From the NCBI GenBank assembly GCA_030427255.1, contig JAUHWY010000009.1:24950-88949 (forward strand): a stretch of 64,000 nt of DNA, given 5' to 3'. The position numbers and the translations under genes are program-made. The notes under the pieces are model-generated. The model had not been told where the DNA came from and did no database searches. It was given only the letters and a program-made list of their open reading frames with translations. Source of the DNA: Bacteroidia bacterium. GTDB lineage: Bacteria; Bacteroidota; Bacteroidia; CAIKAF01. Of this stretch, positions 29,283-39,041 are shown one piece after another (the stretch's first letter is position 1; every line of letters starts with the position of its first letter).

Positions 29283-29430
29283 CGCGCCAGGGATGCGAGC
29301 GGTTAGCGCCGGCTTGGGGCATGCCCGGGCGACGGGAGCCGGGCGGGCTGACGGAGGAAGCCCCGAACGGCCCCAGACGCCCGGAGCATGGGCCATGCCG
29401 GCCTATGAGCGGGCAGCCCGGTAGGCGCCC
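29283..29430 (+). repeat. Dispersed GC-rich hairpin element, copy 5
   Basis: GCGCCAGGGATGCGAGCGGTTAGC ... CTATGAGCGGGCAGCCCGGTAGGCGCCC. Confidence 0.8.
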
Positions 29431-29831
29431 TAAGCAATCATAACCCCTTTTTGGTTGAGCAATGGAATTTGGGTAAAGTGCTCTTTAGAAACGGCCTCGG
29501 GCACAAAAATGTAGCGTTTGTCGTAAATCTGTTGGCCGAGGTAAAAGCTAATCCAGTATTCGTTGGTGATTTGGAACAAGGATTCGCGAATGGGTTCAAT
29601 GCGGATGGCGCTTTGGGGCGGGATTTCTTCGTAGAATTGCCGAATGGTGGCTGTTTCTTTGTTGCGCATGTCTATGGTTCCGTAGCCGCGGGAGTTGATA
29701 AGGACGTTTTGGAGCGATTCTTCGCGAAGGTTGATGAGGTAAACGGCCCAAATGTCCTCACCCTCGGAGGGGTCGGGGACAATGGCCACTGCCACTTCAG
29801 AAACTTTGGGATGTGGAATGTCTTTTTTCAT
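29430..29831 (-). CDS. Conserved hypothetical protein
   Basis: 133-aa ORF, 4-nt overlap with nadE. Confidence 0.7.
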   Translation of the reverse strand: MKKDIPHPKVSEVAVAIVPDPSEGEDIWAVYLINLREESLQNVLINSRGYGTIDMRNKETATIRQFYEEIPPQSAIRIEPIRESLFQITNEYWISFYLGQQIYDKRYIFVPEAVSKEHFTQIPLLNQKGVMIA

Positions 29832-31465
29832 GGCATGGGCGGTTTGGAAGTGATGGGGAATCGGCGTCCCGGGCCGAAGGCTTTGGAGCTCACCCTCAAT
29901 ACGGGCGGAGCTTGATGTCTTTTATACTCCGCATTTTTTAGCAAACGGAAAATGCGTTGCACTTGTTCAAAATCCATACCTTCTTCGATAAGTTGGTGCG
30001 GAGATTTTTGGTTTTCAATAAGTTCGAAAAGCAATTGATCGAGCAGAGGATATGGGGGCAGCGAGTCGCTGTCCTTTTGGTCGGGCCTTAACTCTGCCGA
30101 AGGTTCCTTGGTTAAAATATGCTCAGGAATACGGGCCTTGTTTTGGTTTAGGTAGTGGCAAAGCGCGTAAACTTGGGTTTTGTAAAGGTCGGCAATGATG
30201 GCCAGGCCGCCACACATGTCGCCATATAAAGTGCCATAGCCCACGGCTGCTTCGCTCTTGTTGGAAGTGTTGAGCAGAACAGCACCAGAGTCATTGGAAA
30301 TGGCCATTAAGAGTAGGCCACGGATGCGACTTTGGATGTTTTCTTCGGTGAGTCCTTGAGGCATTTGTCCTAAAACCGGTCTTAAACTTTGGCTAATGGC
30401 CTCAACGCTTGAGTTTATGGGCAGGGTATGGGCTTGGATTCCATTCCATTTGGCGAGTTCGAGGGCATCGGCAATGGAGTGGTCTGAAGAATAGGGAGAA
30501 GGAAGAAGGTAAGCCCGAACGTTTTCCGAACCTAAGGCATCTGCAGCCAAAACGGCAGTTAGGGCAGAATCTACACCGCCACTTAATCCAAGAATGGCCT
30601 TGGAGAATCCGTTTTTTTCAAAATAATCGCGAATTCCCAGGCAAAGCGCCTGATACATGTCTTCGAGGACATGTGGTGACGGAGCATTGCAGGGTTTGGG
30701 TAGCTCGGCAGTATTAAAGGTTAGGAAATCTTGTTGGAAGGAGGCCAATTGGAGGCATGGGTTTCCAGAGGCATCTAAGACAAAGGAGCTTCCGTCAAAA
30801 ATTAGTTCGGTATGAGCACCTACGTGGTTTAGGTAAATAAATGGGGTCTTAAAGCGTTTGGCCTGAAAGCATGCCATTTCCTGGCGCAGTGATTTTTGTT
30901 TGGAATGAAAGGGCGATGCGGTAATGTTGAGGATGAAATCGGCTTGGTCGGCTCCTGCTTCGAGAAGTACATCGCGGTGGTACAGACTGGGGTTTGGGGG
31001 CATGTGCCAGCTGTCTTCGCAAATGGCCAAAGCGAATTTTTCGCCTTTCCATTGCAGCAATTTGGGCTTTTTTTGGGAGGGCTCAAAATACCTGTCTTCG
31101 TCAAAGACATCGTAGGTTGGGAGTAAGCTTTTATGAGCGGCGTCCAGTATTTTTCCGTTTCCGAGCAAAAAGGCGGCATTGAAACAAGGTTTTCCTTGTC
31201 CCTGATTTTTAACAGGGGCGCCAACCACCATAGCTATTTGGTTGGAGGTTTGCGCAGCCAATTCCTCAAGCGCCGAATGTACCTCTTGGAAAATAGTATC
31301 CCAAAGCAGCAAATCTTGAGGAGGATAGCCGGTGAGCATAAGTTCGGGAAATACAACCAAATCGACGCCTGCATCCTTGGCTTTTTGGAATGCTTTAAGA
31401 CAGGTTTGGGTGTTGCCCTTAATGTCTCCCAATACCGTATTGGTTTGCACCAAAGCAATGTTCAT
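29828..31465 (-). CDS. nadE: Glutamine-hydrolysing NAD+ synthase
   Basis: CN_hydrolase domain (MNIALVQTNTVLGDIKGN, VVFPELMLTGYPPQDLL, ALAICEDSW) plus synthetase (GLSGGVDSALTAVLAADALG, NTSNKSEAAVGYGTLYGDMCGG); start moved to MNIALVQ. Confidence 0.96.
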   Translation of the reverse strand: MNIALVQTNTVLGDIKGNTQTCLKAFQKAKDAGVDLVVFPELMLTGYPPQDLLLWDTIFQEVHSALEELAAQTSNQIAMVVGAPVKNQGQGKPCFNAAFLLGNGKILDAAHKSLLPTYDVFDEDRYFEPSQKKPKLLQWKGEKFALAICEDSWHMPPNPSLYHRDVLLEAGADQADFILNITASPFHSKQKSLRQEMACFQAKRFKTPFIYLNHVGAHTELIFDGSSFVLDASGNPCLQLASFQQDFLTFNTAELPKPCNAPSPHVLEDMYQALCLGIRDYFEKNGFSKAILGLSGGVDSALTAVLAADALGSENVRAYLLPSPYSSDHSIADALELAKWNGIQAHTLPINSSVEAISQSLRPVLGQMPQGLTEENIQSRIRGLLLMAISNDSGAVLLNTSNKSEAAVGYGTLYGDMCGGLAIIADLYKTQVYALCHYLNQNKARIPEHILTKEPSAELRPDQKDSDSLPPYPLLDQLLFELIENQKSPHQLIEEGMDFEQVQRIFRLLKNAEYKRHQAPPVLRVSSKAFGPGRRFPITSKPPMP

Positions 31466-31485
31466 AGTACAAAGGTAGTATTTGC

Positions 31486-32385
31486 TTAACGACGGTTGAC
31501 CAGATAGACCCCTGAAAGGATAATGGCCATACCGACTAAGGTTTGCCAAATTAAGGATTCGCCCATCCACACGCCCCAAAGAATGGCGAAGGCAGGGATG
31601 AGGTAAGTTACCGAGGCTGCGAAGAGTACCGTGGTATGCCGAATAAGAAAGTTAAAAACCAGCACGGCTAAGGCTGTTCCCACCGTTCCTAACAGGGCCA
31701 CGTAAATTAGTGCTTTTTGATGTAAAGGGCTGTGCAAGCAAGGGCTGAGCGTTCCGTCGATAAGAAGCCAAAAAGCGGAAGGGAGCCCCACCAAAAAGAG
31801 TGCGATTCCGGTTACGGATACGGCGGATAGGCCTTGGAGTTTAGATTTAATGATGTTGGTAGAAAAGCCATAGCAAATGGCTCCCAGCAGAGGCAGGGCG
31901 GCAAACACCCATTGGTTTCCATTTACGGATAAGCCCTTTTGGGAAAGAATAAGAAATACGGTGCCTACTAGTCCAATGCCAATGCCAATGGCTCCAAACT
32001 TAGAAACCTTAAGCCCAAAGAAAAGCAGCCCCGCCAATAGGGTGAAAATAGGTGCCGTAGAATTGATGATGCCTGCAAGGGAGGAGTCGATTCGCGTAAT
32101 TCCGGCGGCAAAGAGTAAAGCGGGTATACCACTGCCTACCAAGCCTGTGAGCGAAAGCCAAATCCAGGCCGTTTTGGGTATTTTATGGAGTTTGGGCAAA
32201 ATAAAAGGCAACAAAGTGAATCCGGCAAAGGCTAAACGCAGCCGAGCCAGTTCCAGCGGGTTAAAGGCTTCTAAGCCTTTTTTCATGAGCACAAAAGAGG
32301 AACCCCAAGTGATTCCTAAAAGGGCAAGGACAAAAAATTGCCAACCTTTTTTCGAAAGATCAAACACGCCGCAAAGGTGCAGCAA
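31486..32385 (-). CDS. EamA/DMT family transporter
   Basis: About 10 TM; GITWGSSFVLMKKGLEAFNPLELARLRLAFAG and a second EamA repeat. Confidence 0.9.
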   Translation of the reverse strand: MLHLCGVFDLSKKGWQFFVLALLGITWGSSFVLMKKGLEAFNPLELARLRLAFAGFTLLPFILPKLHKIPKTAWIWLSLTGLVGSGIPALLFAAGITRIDSSLAGIINSTAPIFTLLAGLLFFGLKVSKFGAIGIGIGLVGTVFLILSQKGLSVNGNQWVFAALPLLGAICYGFSTNIIKSKLQGLSAVSVTGIALFLVGLPSAFWLLIDGTLSPCLHSPLHQKALIYVALLGTVGTALAVLVFNFLIRHTTVLFAASVTYLIPAFAILWGVWMGESLIWQTLVGMAIILSGVYLVNRR

Positions 32386-32434
32386 AAAAACATGCCACGG
32401 ATGTTAAAAATGCTGTCTTAAATCTGCTTGCGCG

Positions 32435-33688
32435 TTAATCCTTAGCAGCAGTTTCAGAGGCAAGGCCAACCAAATGGCCAAGTACTTCGAGGGCCTTTTC
32501 CATATCTTGCACCGAGCAATATTCGTGGATGCTGTGGATGGCCATTTCTCCGGTGAAGATATTGGGGCAGGGAAGGCCCATAAAACTCAGCCTGCTGCCG
32601 TCGGTACCTCCGCGAATGGGTTCTTCTACCGGCTCAAGACCTGCTTTTCGGTAAGCATCTCTAGCCAACTGCATGATTTGAGGATCTTTTTCAAGGGTTT
32701 CTCGCATGTTTCGGTACTGTTCTTTTTGCAGGTAGGTGTACCGGCTTTCGGGGTGCTTTTGGCAGACTTTTTCGGCGGTTTGGCGAATAATTTCTGCCAT
32801 TTCCTCGAGTTTATGGGCCTCAAAGTCTCTCAAAATAAAGCGAATGGTAGCTTCCTCCATGCGGCCTTCCAAGCCTGCGGGGTGAATGAAGCCTTCTCGT
32901 TTGCTGGTGGTTTCGGGTGATAATCGGTCTTGAGGGAGAAGGGATAGAAACTCACCGGCAAGTTTAATGGCGTTAATCATTTTACCTTTAGCGTATCCCG
33001 GGTGTGCGGCCTTGCCAAAAAAAGTAAGTTCTGCGGCATCGGCACAAAAGTTTTCGCCTTCCAAAGAGCCTCGCGGGCCTCCATCGAGGGTGTATCCAAA
33101 ATCGGCGCCTAATTTTTTCATATCCACTTTGTCTACACCACGGCCGATTTCTTCGTCAACGGTAAATAATATTCGAATGGGGCCGTGAGGTAGCTTAGGG
33201 TTGGCCATAAGTTGAGCTGCGAGTTCCATAATGATGGCAACTCCGGCTTTGTCGTCGGCACCTAAAAGGGTATTGCCGGAAGCAGTAATGATGTCTTCTC
33301 CTATTTTTTGTTTGAGGTAGGGGTGTTTTTCAGGGTCAAGGGGCTTGCCCGGTGCGTCGGGTAGTTCAATGGCTTTTCCGTTCCACTGTTTGTGGAGTAT
33401 TGGTTTTACATGAGTTCCTGAGCAATCCGGAGCGGTATCTACATGTGCGCAGAAACAAATGGTTGGAACCTTATGGTTCACGTTGGATGGAATAGTGGCA
33501 TAAACATAGCCAAAGCCGTCCATTTCGGCATCTTGGATACCAAGCGCTAGGAGTTGTTCTACCAAAAGCCGTCCTAAATCTTTTTGTTTTTCGGAAGAGG
33601 GGCAAGTTTCGGAGCTTGGGTCGGCTTGGGTATCGATTTGTACGTATTGCATCAGCCTTTCGGCTAAGGAATGATTGTTAAACCACAT
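32435..33688 (-). CDS. pepT: Peptidase T
   Basis: MQYVQIDTQADPSS, ICFCAHVDTAPDCSG, LLGADDKAGVAIIMELAAQL, PIRGGTDGSRLSFMGLPCPNIFTG. Confidence 0.96.
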   Translation of the reverse strand: MWFNNHSLAERLMQYVQIDTQADPSSETCPSSEKQKDLGRLLVEQLLALGIQDAEMDGFGYVYATIPSNVNHKVPTICFCAHVDTAPDCSGTHVKPILHKQWNGKAIELPDAPGKPLDPEKHPYLKQKIGEDIITASGNTLLGADDKAGVAIIMELAAQLMANPKLPHGPIRILFTVDEEIGRGVDKVDMKKLGADFGYTLDGGPRGSLEGENFCADAAELTFFGKAAHPGYAKGKMINAIKLAGEFLSLLPQDRLSPETTSKREGFIHPAGLEGRMEEATIRFILRDFEAHKLEEMAEIIRQTAEKVCQKHPESRYTYLQKEQYRNMRETLEKDPQIMQLARDAYRKAGLEPVEEPIRGGTDGSRLSFMGLPCPNIFTGEMAIHSIHEYCSVQDMEKALEVLGHLVGLASETAAKD

Positions 33689-33740
33689 GGCAAAAGGAAT
33701 AAAAAATAATGTGCTACGAAGATAGGGGATGCCAAAGGAG

Positions 33741-35168
33741 CTACCAACCCGGATGCACCAACAGCCTGGGTTCGCAATAGTCTTTCATGGCGTAGCGTAC
33801 TCCTTCTCTTCCCAAACCGGAGTCCTTAACGCCGCCGTAGGGCATGTGGTCTAGGCGTAGGGTCGGGGTTCTATTGATGAGTAGGCCGCCCACATCTAAG
33901 TTTTGAAATGCTTCTTGAATTTCGCTGTCGCGTGAGGTGAATAGTCCTGCTTGCAGTCCATAGCGTCCTTCATTTACAAGCTGTAGCGCTTCTTGAAAAT
34001 CGTGGTAAGGTTCAATACACACCGCCGGCCCAAACAGCTCTTCAGCCCTAACGCTCATTTGAGCTTTGGTTTGGGTGAGAATGGTAGGTTCATGTAGCGT
34101 GCCCTTTTGTTTTCCATGCAGCAAGGCTTTGGCTCCCTGATTTATGGCTTCTTGAATCCAATCGGACACCCGCCTGGCATTGGATGCATCTATCATGCAG
34201 GAGAAATTGGTATTTGGGGACTCCGGTGGCCCAACTTTAAGGTTTTTGGCTTCACGTACTAATGCTTCTGCGGTTTCCTCAAAGCGGCTATGGTGCACAA
34301 AAATGCGTTGCGTATGGATGCATATTTGGCCTGCATAAGCAAAGCAACCTTTGGTGAGTTGGCCAATGAAGTCATGAATGGGAGGAGCGTGTTCACTAAT
34401 TATAAGCGCTGCATTTCCACCAAGTTCCATTATGGATTTCTTTTTGCCGGCAGCCTGCTTAAGCTTCCAGCCTACCTTGTCTGAGCCGGTGAAGCTAAGG
34501 GTAGCAATTTGGGGATGCGTAACTAAAAGATTACCGGCTTCCCGGCTGGCGGGCAGTATAGAAACAGCTCCTTGAGGTAAACCACCCACTTCTTGAAACA
34601 ATTCGGCCAGCATAAGGGTAGCTAAAGGAGTTGAGGATGCAGGTTTAAGCACAATAGGTGCGCCACAAGCAATTGCCGGCGCCAATTTGTGTACAGCAAG
34701 ATTTAAGGGGAAATTGAAAGGGGAAATGCCTGCGACTAGGCCGGAGGGAACCCAACGGGTCCTACCGGATAAACCTTCACCTGCGGCAGTCCAATCCAGA
34801 CGCATGTATTCACCTGAGAATCGCCGAGCTTCTTCGGAGGCAATTAAAAAAGTTTCGGAGGCACGCCATACTTCGCCAAGCGCATCTTGATAAGGTTTTG
34901 CTGCTTCTCTGGCCAGGCTTTGGGCAAAGCTTTCGGCTTGGTTTTTAAGTTTTAGGGCTACTTCACGCAAAAAAACAGCACGTTTGTAGGCCGGCCAATG
35001 CAAAAGCGACTTTTGAGCTTCCAGACCCTTTTGGATGGCTTGTTCAATTAAGGATTCATCGGCCAAATGGACCCTTGCTAGTTCAGTTCCGTCCCAAGGG
35101 GCATACACAGGAAGCGTTTGGTTGGATTGAATCCACTGACCTGCCAAAAACAAGGGATATTCCTTCAT
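33741..35168 (-). CDS. Aldehyde dehydrogenase family protein
   Basis: ISPFNFPLNLAVHKLAPAIACG, SFTGSDKVGWKLKQAAG, MELGGNAALI, GQICIHTQRIFVH. Confidence 0.94.
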   Translation of the reverse strand: MKEYPLFLAGQWIQSNQTLPVYAPWDGTELARVHLADESLIEQAIQKGLEAQKSLLHWPAYKRAVFLREVALKLKNQAESFAQSLAREAAKPYQDALGEVWRASETFLIASEEARRFSGEYMRLDWTAAGEGLSGRTRWVPSGLVAGISPFNFPLNLAVHKLAPAIACGAPIVLKPASSTPLATLMLAELFQEVGGLPQGAVSILPASREAGNLLVTHPQIATLSFTGSDKVGWKLKQAAGKKKSIMELGGNAALIISEHAPPIHDFIGQLTKGCFAYAGQICIHTQRIFVHHSRFEETAEALVREAKNLKVGPPESPNTNFSCMIDASNARRVSDWIQEAINQGAKALLHGKQKGTLHEPTILTQTKAQMSVRAEELFGPAVCIEPYHDFQEALQLVNEGRYGLQAGLFTSRDSEIQEAFQNLDVGGLLINRTPTLRLDHMPYGGVKDSGLGREGVRYAMKDYCEPRLLVHPGW

Positions 35169-35271
35169 GGTAAAGCAATTTGAGTAAAACGGTCTTGCTT
35201 TGGTAAGGTATAAAAGAATAGAGCAAAAGACCAGATTAAGTCAAACGCAATTTGAGGCTATGTTTTGGCAA

Positions 35272-35310
35272 ATAAAAAAACAACAGACCTAAAAGCTAGG
35301 CCTGTTGTTT
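35272..35310 (-). terminator. Intrinsic terminator
   Basis: Minus strand AACAACAGGCCTAGCTTTTAGGTCTGTTGTTTTTTTAT. Confidence 0.7.
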
Positions 35311-35415
35311 AGAAGCAATCCCTGCGTTATACGGATTCCCAGGCGGTTGAGCGTTGCCTAATGTTCCTTTATTCGTGATTAAAAAAAACGCAAGGATTGA
35401 ATGGGATAAAGCGCG

Positions 35416-35817
35416 TTAATCTCGTTGAACAACCCGAACTGTGTGGCAAAGCGTATAACCTTGCCCTGGGGCCAGTGGAGTACCGCATACCTTAAAATCG
35501 ATGTAGGCAGGGTCATTGGCAGAGGGTTTGAAGTTAACCCTGTCGCAACCAACCCTGCAATTGAGGCGGTCGTTGAAGGTTCCGGGAGCCTGTGGCCCTA
35601 CGGATTGCCAAGTTATTGTGCCTTCGTCTAAGCCTTTAATGTAAAGCGTTAAGGGATGTTCTGAGGCTTCAAAGACATGAAGTGTAGAGGATTCTGCTTT
35701 CATCAGGGCAGAAGGGTGCTGCATGTCGCCGGCCATAGGGCCATTTTGTGCATCCAGCGCATTGGCAGGAGCAATAGCGAACATGAACAGCGTGAGTGGG
35801 AGGTGCACGCATTTCAT
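35416..35817 (-). CDS. Hypothetical secreted protein
   Basis: Signal-peptide-like N-terminus; faces a terminator. Confidence 0.6.
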   Translation of the reverse strand: MKCVHLPLTLFMFAIAPANALDAQNGPMAGDMQHPSALMKAESSTLHVFEASEHPLTLYIKGLDEGTITWQSVGPQAPGTFNDRLNCRVGCDRVNFKPSANDPAYIDFKVCGTPLAPGQGYTLCHTVRVVQRD

Positions 35818-35938
35818 GGTGAGAGAGTTTTGTTAAATTAAAGATAGGGCAAGAATTTTTAATAAACAAAATGCTCAGAATAATTTTTAGTTAGCAAACA
35901 AATACATGAAAAAGTCCGAAGGTTGTACCTTTGATTCC

Positions 35939-36967
35939 ATGACGTATACAACATCAGAGGGTAGACGTGCGGTAAGTGCTTGGTTGCTTGTAGGAATAGT
36001 TATGGTGTTTGTCATGGTGGCGATTGGTGGACTCACCCGCCTAACGGAGTCCGGCTTAAGCATAACCACATGGGATCCGATCATGGGTGCTGTGCCTCCA
36101 ATGCAAGCGGAGGACTGGGTGGAAGTATTTGATAAATATAAGGCTACACCGGAATACAAGCATAAAAACTCGGGCATGAGTCTTTCCGAGTTTCAATATA
36201 TTTTTTGGTGGGAGTGGATTCATAGGCAATGGGGACGTTTGATAGGTTTGGTGTTTATTATTCCCTTCCTTTATTTTTTGAAAAAGAAGTATTTACGCAA
36301 GAAAGGCGTTTCTCGTTTGTTGGTAATTTTGGGTTTGGGTGCTTTGCAGGCATTTTTAGGTTGGTATATGGTGGCTAGTGGCTTGGTAGACGAGCCCAGG
36401 GTTAGCCATTATCGCTTAGCGGCCCATTTGTGCACGGCTTTTTTGACCATTTCCCTTACATGGTGGCTTTGGATGGACATTCGTTACGATACCAAAATTC
36501 CTCCGGTGAATGCTCATCCCGGCTTTAGGTCGAAGGTTTTGATTTTCTTGGGTTTACTCAGTTTACAAATCGTATATGGGGCCTTTACGGCAGGAAAAGA
36601 TGCCGGACATGCTTCGGCCCACTGGCCTCAATGGACTTCGGATTCTTGGATGCCCATGGCTTCGGGTTTTGAACTAAGGGCGCTATGGAATGACCCCGCT
36701 TGGATTCAATTTACCCACCGCTGGTTTGCAGTATTGGTAGTGGGCTATTTGGTGTACTTGGCCTTAAGTTCCAGAAAACTAACGTTTAGTAGAAGGCAGA
36801 CCGAAGGGTTACGTTACATGCTCGGATTTGTGACCCTGCAATTTGTGCTTGGAGTACTTACCCTTTGGACAGAGGTTCAGGTGGTGCTTGCCTTATTTCA
36901 TCAATTGGGTGCCTTACTGTTGTTGATGGCCAGTCTATATTTTTGGCACCGTTTAAGGGCGGCTTAG
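35939..36967 (+). CDS. Heme A synthase, COX15/CtaA family
   Basis: VAIGGLTRLTESGLSITTWDPIMGAVPP, EFQYIFWWEWIHRQWGRLIG, HYRLAAHL, FTHRWFA. Confidence 0.95.
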   Translation: MTYTTSEGRRAVSAWLLVGIVMVFVMVAIGGLTRLTESGLSITTWDPIMGAVPPMQAEDWVEVFDKYKATPEYKHKNSGMSLSEFQYIFWWEWIHRQWGRLIGLVFIIPFLYFLKKKYLRKKGVSRLLVILGLGALQAFLGWYMVASGLVDEPRVSHYRLAAHLCTAFLTISLTWWLWMDIRYDTKIPPVNAHPGFRSKVLIFLGLLSLQIVYGAFTAGKDAGHASAHWPQWTSDSWMPMASGFELRALWNDPAWIQFTHRWFAVLVVGYLVYLALSSRKLTFSRRQTEGLRYMLGFVTLQFVLGVLTLWTEVQVVLALFHQLGALLLLMASLYFWHRLRAA

Positions 36968-38769
36968 TAAACCAACAGCTTTTGCACGCTTTTATTTTTC
37001 CCTTGCACGGCAGTAATCTGATACAATCCCGGACTCCATTCCTCAGAATTGAAAAAGAGTTGCTTATTGCCCGGTGCATAGGTTTTAGGATCTAAGGACC
37101 AAACCGTCCTACCCATCATGTCTTGAATCACGATACTTATGGGCTCCGCAGAGCTTACATGAATAGGAAGCACTGTTAATCCGGAGGAGGGATTGGGGTA
37201 AGCTTGCTTGGCAAAGAGCATAGCTTGGATTTTTTCTTGTTGCATACTGCCAAAAACCCTGAAACTCCATTGCCCTTGAGGGGCAGTGATTGGCCTTACT
37301 TGACTTTTTCCTGAATTTGCATTTGCGGCAATGTAATAAAACACTTGACTCCCCCCGGGAAGGCTAGGGATATTTGCTTCCCAAATATCGGAAGTGCCGG
37401 ATTGCAACTGCATGGGGAGCACTTGAAATGCTTGGGTAGTATCGGTAGTCCAGAATACAGTGGCATTAGCAATTCCTGAGCGATGCAAAATTTCTGCTTC
37501 CACCAAAAAGGGACCATTGGTCCAGCTATCTTCCAAGGGCAAATGCGAAATGTAGAGAGGGTCGTTTACTCCTACCGAATGGGTAATGCAATGGATGGCG
37601 CCTCCCTGTCGAATGATTTGCTGGTCGAGGTTGCTGTTTTGGCTGTCATCGTCGCAATCTATGCCAATAACTCTATAGCCTGGGAGGTTCTCTCTTAGAA
37701 TACGTAGAGCTGTGGTATCGTATTCTTCTCTGTAGGTTGGCACTAGAAGGGTTTTGTTTATGAATACCGCATTGCTGTAGGTTCGGTAATAGCCTCCATT
37801 GTTCGGGTAGAGGCCGGAAGTGCTTGGAGGCATAGGAATGCGAACCACCTTGAAAGGGGTGCCCCATTTGGTTTGGTAATTGCTGAGCAGGTATTGAAGG
37901 TTGGCTTCAATTTGAGGGCCATCGGCAATGCCTTGAGGGTACTGGCCCACGATAAGGGTTTGCTCGTCGAGCAATTTCATGTGCATGTCGATGTGATGGA
38001 TGCCATCGTAAGGCAGGTTGGTCATTTTGCAGTAATTGGCCATACCCATAAAGGCATCTATGGTTTGATCTACTTCGGCTTCTGATTTTCCGGGACTGTA
38101 ATAGGGGTTGCCCGGTTCATTTTCGTCGAGCACCAATTCGGAGGAGAAAAAATTTCCGCTGCCGTCGCTCATGAAATTGCCGCCAGTATGTACCAATTGG
38201 TTTGGTGTTGCATAGGTTTGGTACAATGGAATGCCTAAAGCTTGGCTGTAATGTTCCGGAATGGCATCGTCGTTGGGTCTTGGGCGATTGTAAATCCAAT
38301 CGACTAAAATGAGGTCGCCCACTTTATCGCGGTACACGGAATTGGCGGCATAATCGCGAATCCAAATGGAATTGAAGGGTACTTCCAAAAACTTAAGGTT
38401 TGAGCTAAGGGGCACATTAAAAGCTTGCAAATTGCTTTTTACGGCATTGGAATCGGAGCAATGGATAATAACGGTTGTTTCTTCTTGGGCGTAGCGGACG
38501 ATTTCGCGATGAATGGCCGGAAACGCCGTCCAGGTGATAACCAAAGCTTGGATTTCTTCCCATTCGGCCATGGTTCTTAATGAGCCACCGGGAGGAGTAG
38601 TAATTCCGTTTCGGTTGACCATTTGCTGTTGAATGTAGGCCGGCATGGCTTCTTTTTCGCCGGGAGCAAAACCTTTGGGTAGGGGAGGGTTGGACTGGGC
38701 AATTAGACCTAATTGGGCTAAAAAGAAGAGTAAAGCAATGAGCGGCAAGGCCAAAGAAGAACGAACCAT
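36964..38769 (-). CDS. Secreted agmatine/peptidylarginine deiminase-family protein with probable C-terminal T9SS sorting domain
   Basis: MAEWEEIQALVITW, SIWIRDYAANSVY, HHIDMHMKLLDE, GGAIHCITHSVG; C-terminal AYPNPSSGLTVLPI...LYQITAVQGKNKSVQKLLVY; signal peptide. Confidence 0.88.
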   Translation of the reverse strand: MVRSSLALPLIALLFFLAQLGLIAQSNPPLPKGFAPGEKEAMPAYIQQQMVNRNGITTPPGGSLRTMAEWEEIQALVITWTAFPAIHREIVRYAQEETTVIIHCSDSNAVKSNLQAFNVPLSSNLKFLEVPFNSIWIRDYAANSVYRDKVGDLILVDWIYNRPRPNDDAIPEHYSQALGIPLYQTYATPNQLVHTGGNFMSDGSGNFFSSELVLDENEPGNPYYSPGKSEAEVDQTIDAFMGMANYCKMTNLPYDGIHHIDMHMKLLDEQTLIVGQYPQGIADGPQIEANLQYLLSNYQTKWGTPFKVVRIPMPPSTSGLYPNNGGYYRTYSNAVFINKTLLVPTYREEYDTTALRILRENLPGYRVIGIDCDDDSQNSNLDQQIIRQGGAIHCITHSVGVNDPLYISHLPLEDSWTNGPFLVEAEILHRSGIANATVFWTTDTTQAFQVLPMQLQSGTSDIWEANIPSLPGGSQVFYYIAANANSGKSQVRPITAPQGQWSFRVFGSMQQEKIQAMLFAKQAYPNPSSGLTVLPIHVSSAEPISIVIQDMMGRTVWSLDPKTYAPGNKQLFFNSEEWSPGLYQITAVQGKNKSVQKLLVY

Positions 38770-38812
38770 AGGATGAGTAGCTTATTTACCTTGTGAAAAT
38801 ACAAAAAAAATA

Positions 38813-38960
38813 CTCCGCCAGGGAGCGATCCGACTAGCCTTTGGTTGCAAGTGCGGCCCTGCCGGAGCGAGGAAGTGGCGCGCAGCAAACTCCCGCAGCT
38901 CCTTGGCAGGGCCAGTGCTTGCAGCCAAAGCTAGTGGGGAGCGCCCGGTGCCTGCATGCC
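38813..38960 (+). repeat. Dispersed GC-rich hairpin element, copy 6
   Basis: CGCCAGGGAGCGATCCGACTAGCC; arms CTAGCCTTTGGTTGCAAG..GGCCCTGCC / GGCAGGGCC..CTTGCAGCCAAAGCTAG; apical GGAGCGAGGAAGTGGCGCGCAGCAAACTCCCGCAGC. Confidence 0.82.
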
Positions 38961-39041
38961 AAAAAAAAATCCAAAAAAGAAAAAAGAATAAGGCATGCAG
39001 GCAGGCGGCCAAAGCCTTACTTTTGTCAAAAGCAACAAACC

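Noticed and set aside
29205-29424. ORFs on both strands over copy 5
   Set aside because: Present on both strands of a palindromic GC-rich element, typical artifacts.
35311-35400. Possible tRNA in the 35.3-kb gap
   Set aside because: No cloverleaf, no TTCGA-type T-loop and no CCA-compatible acceptor could be drawn.
38841-39041. N-terminal extension of the ftcD ORF through hairpin copy 6
   Set aside because: The extension translates the repeat; the conserved FtcD start MQQLIECVPNFSEGRN is at 39042.
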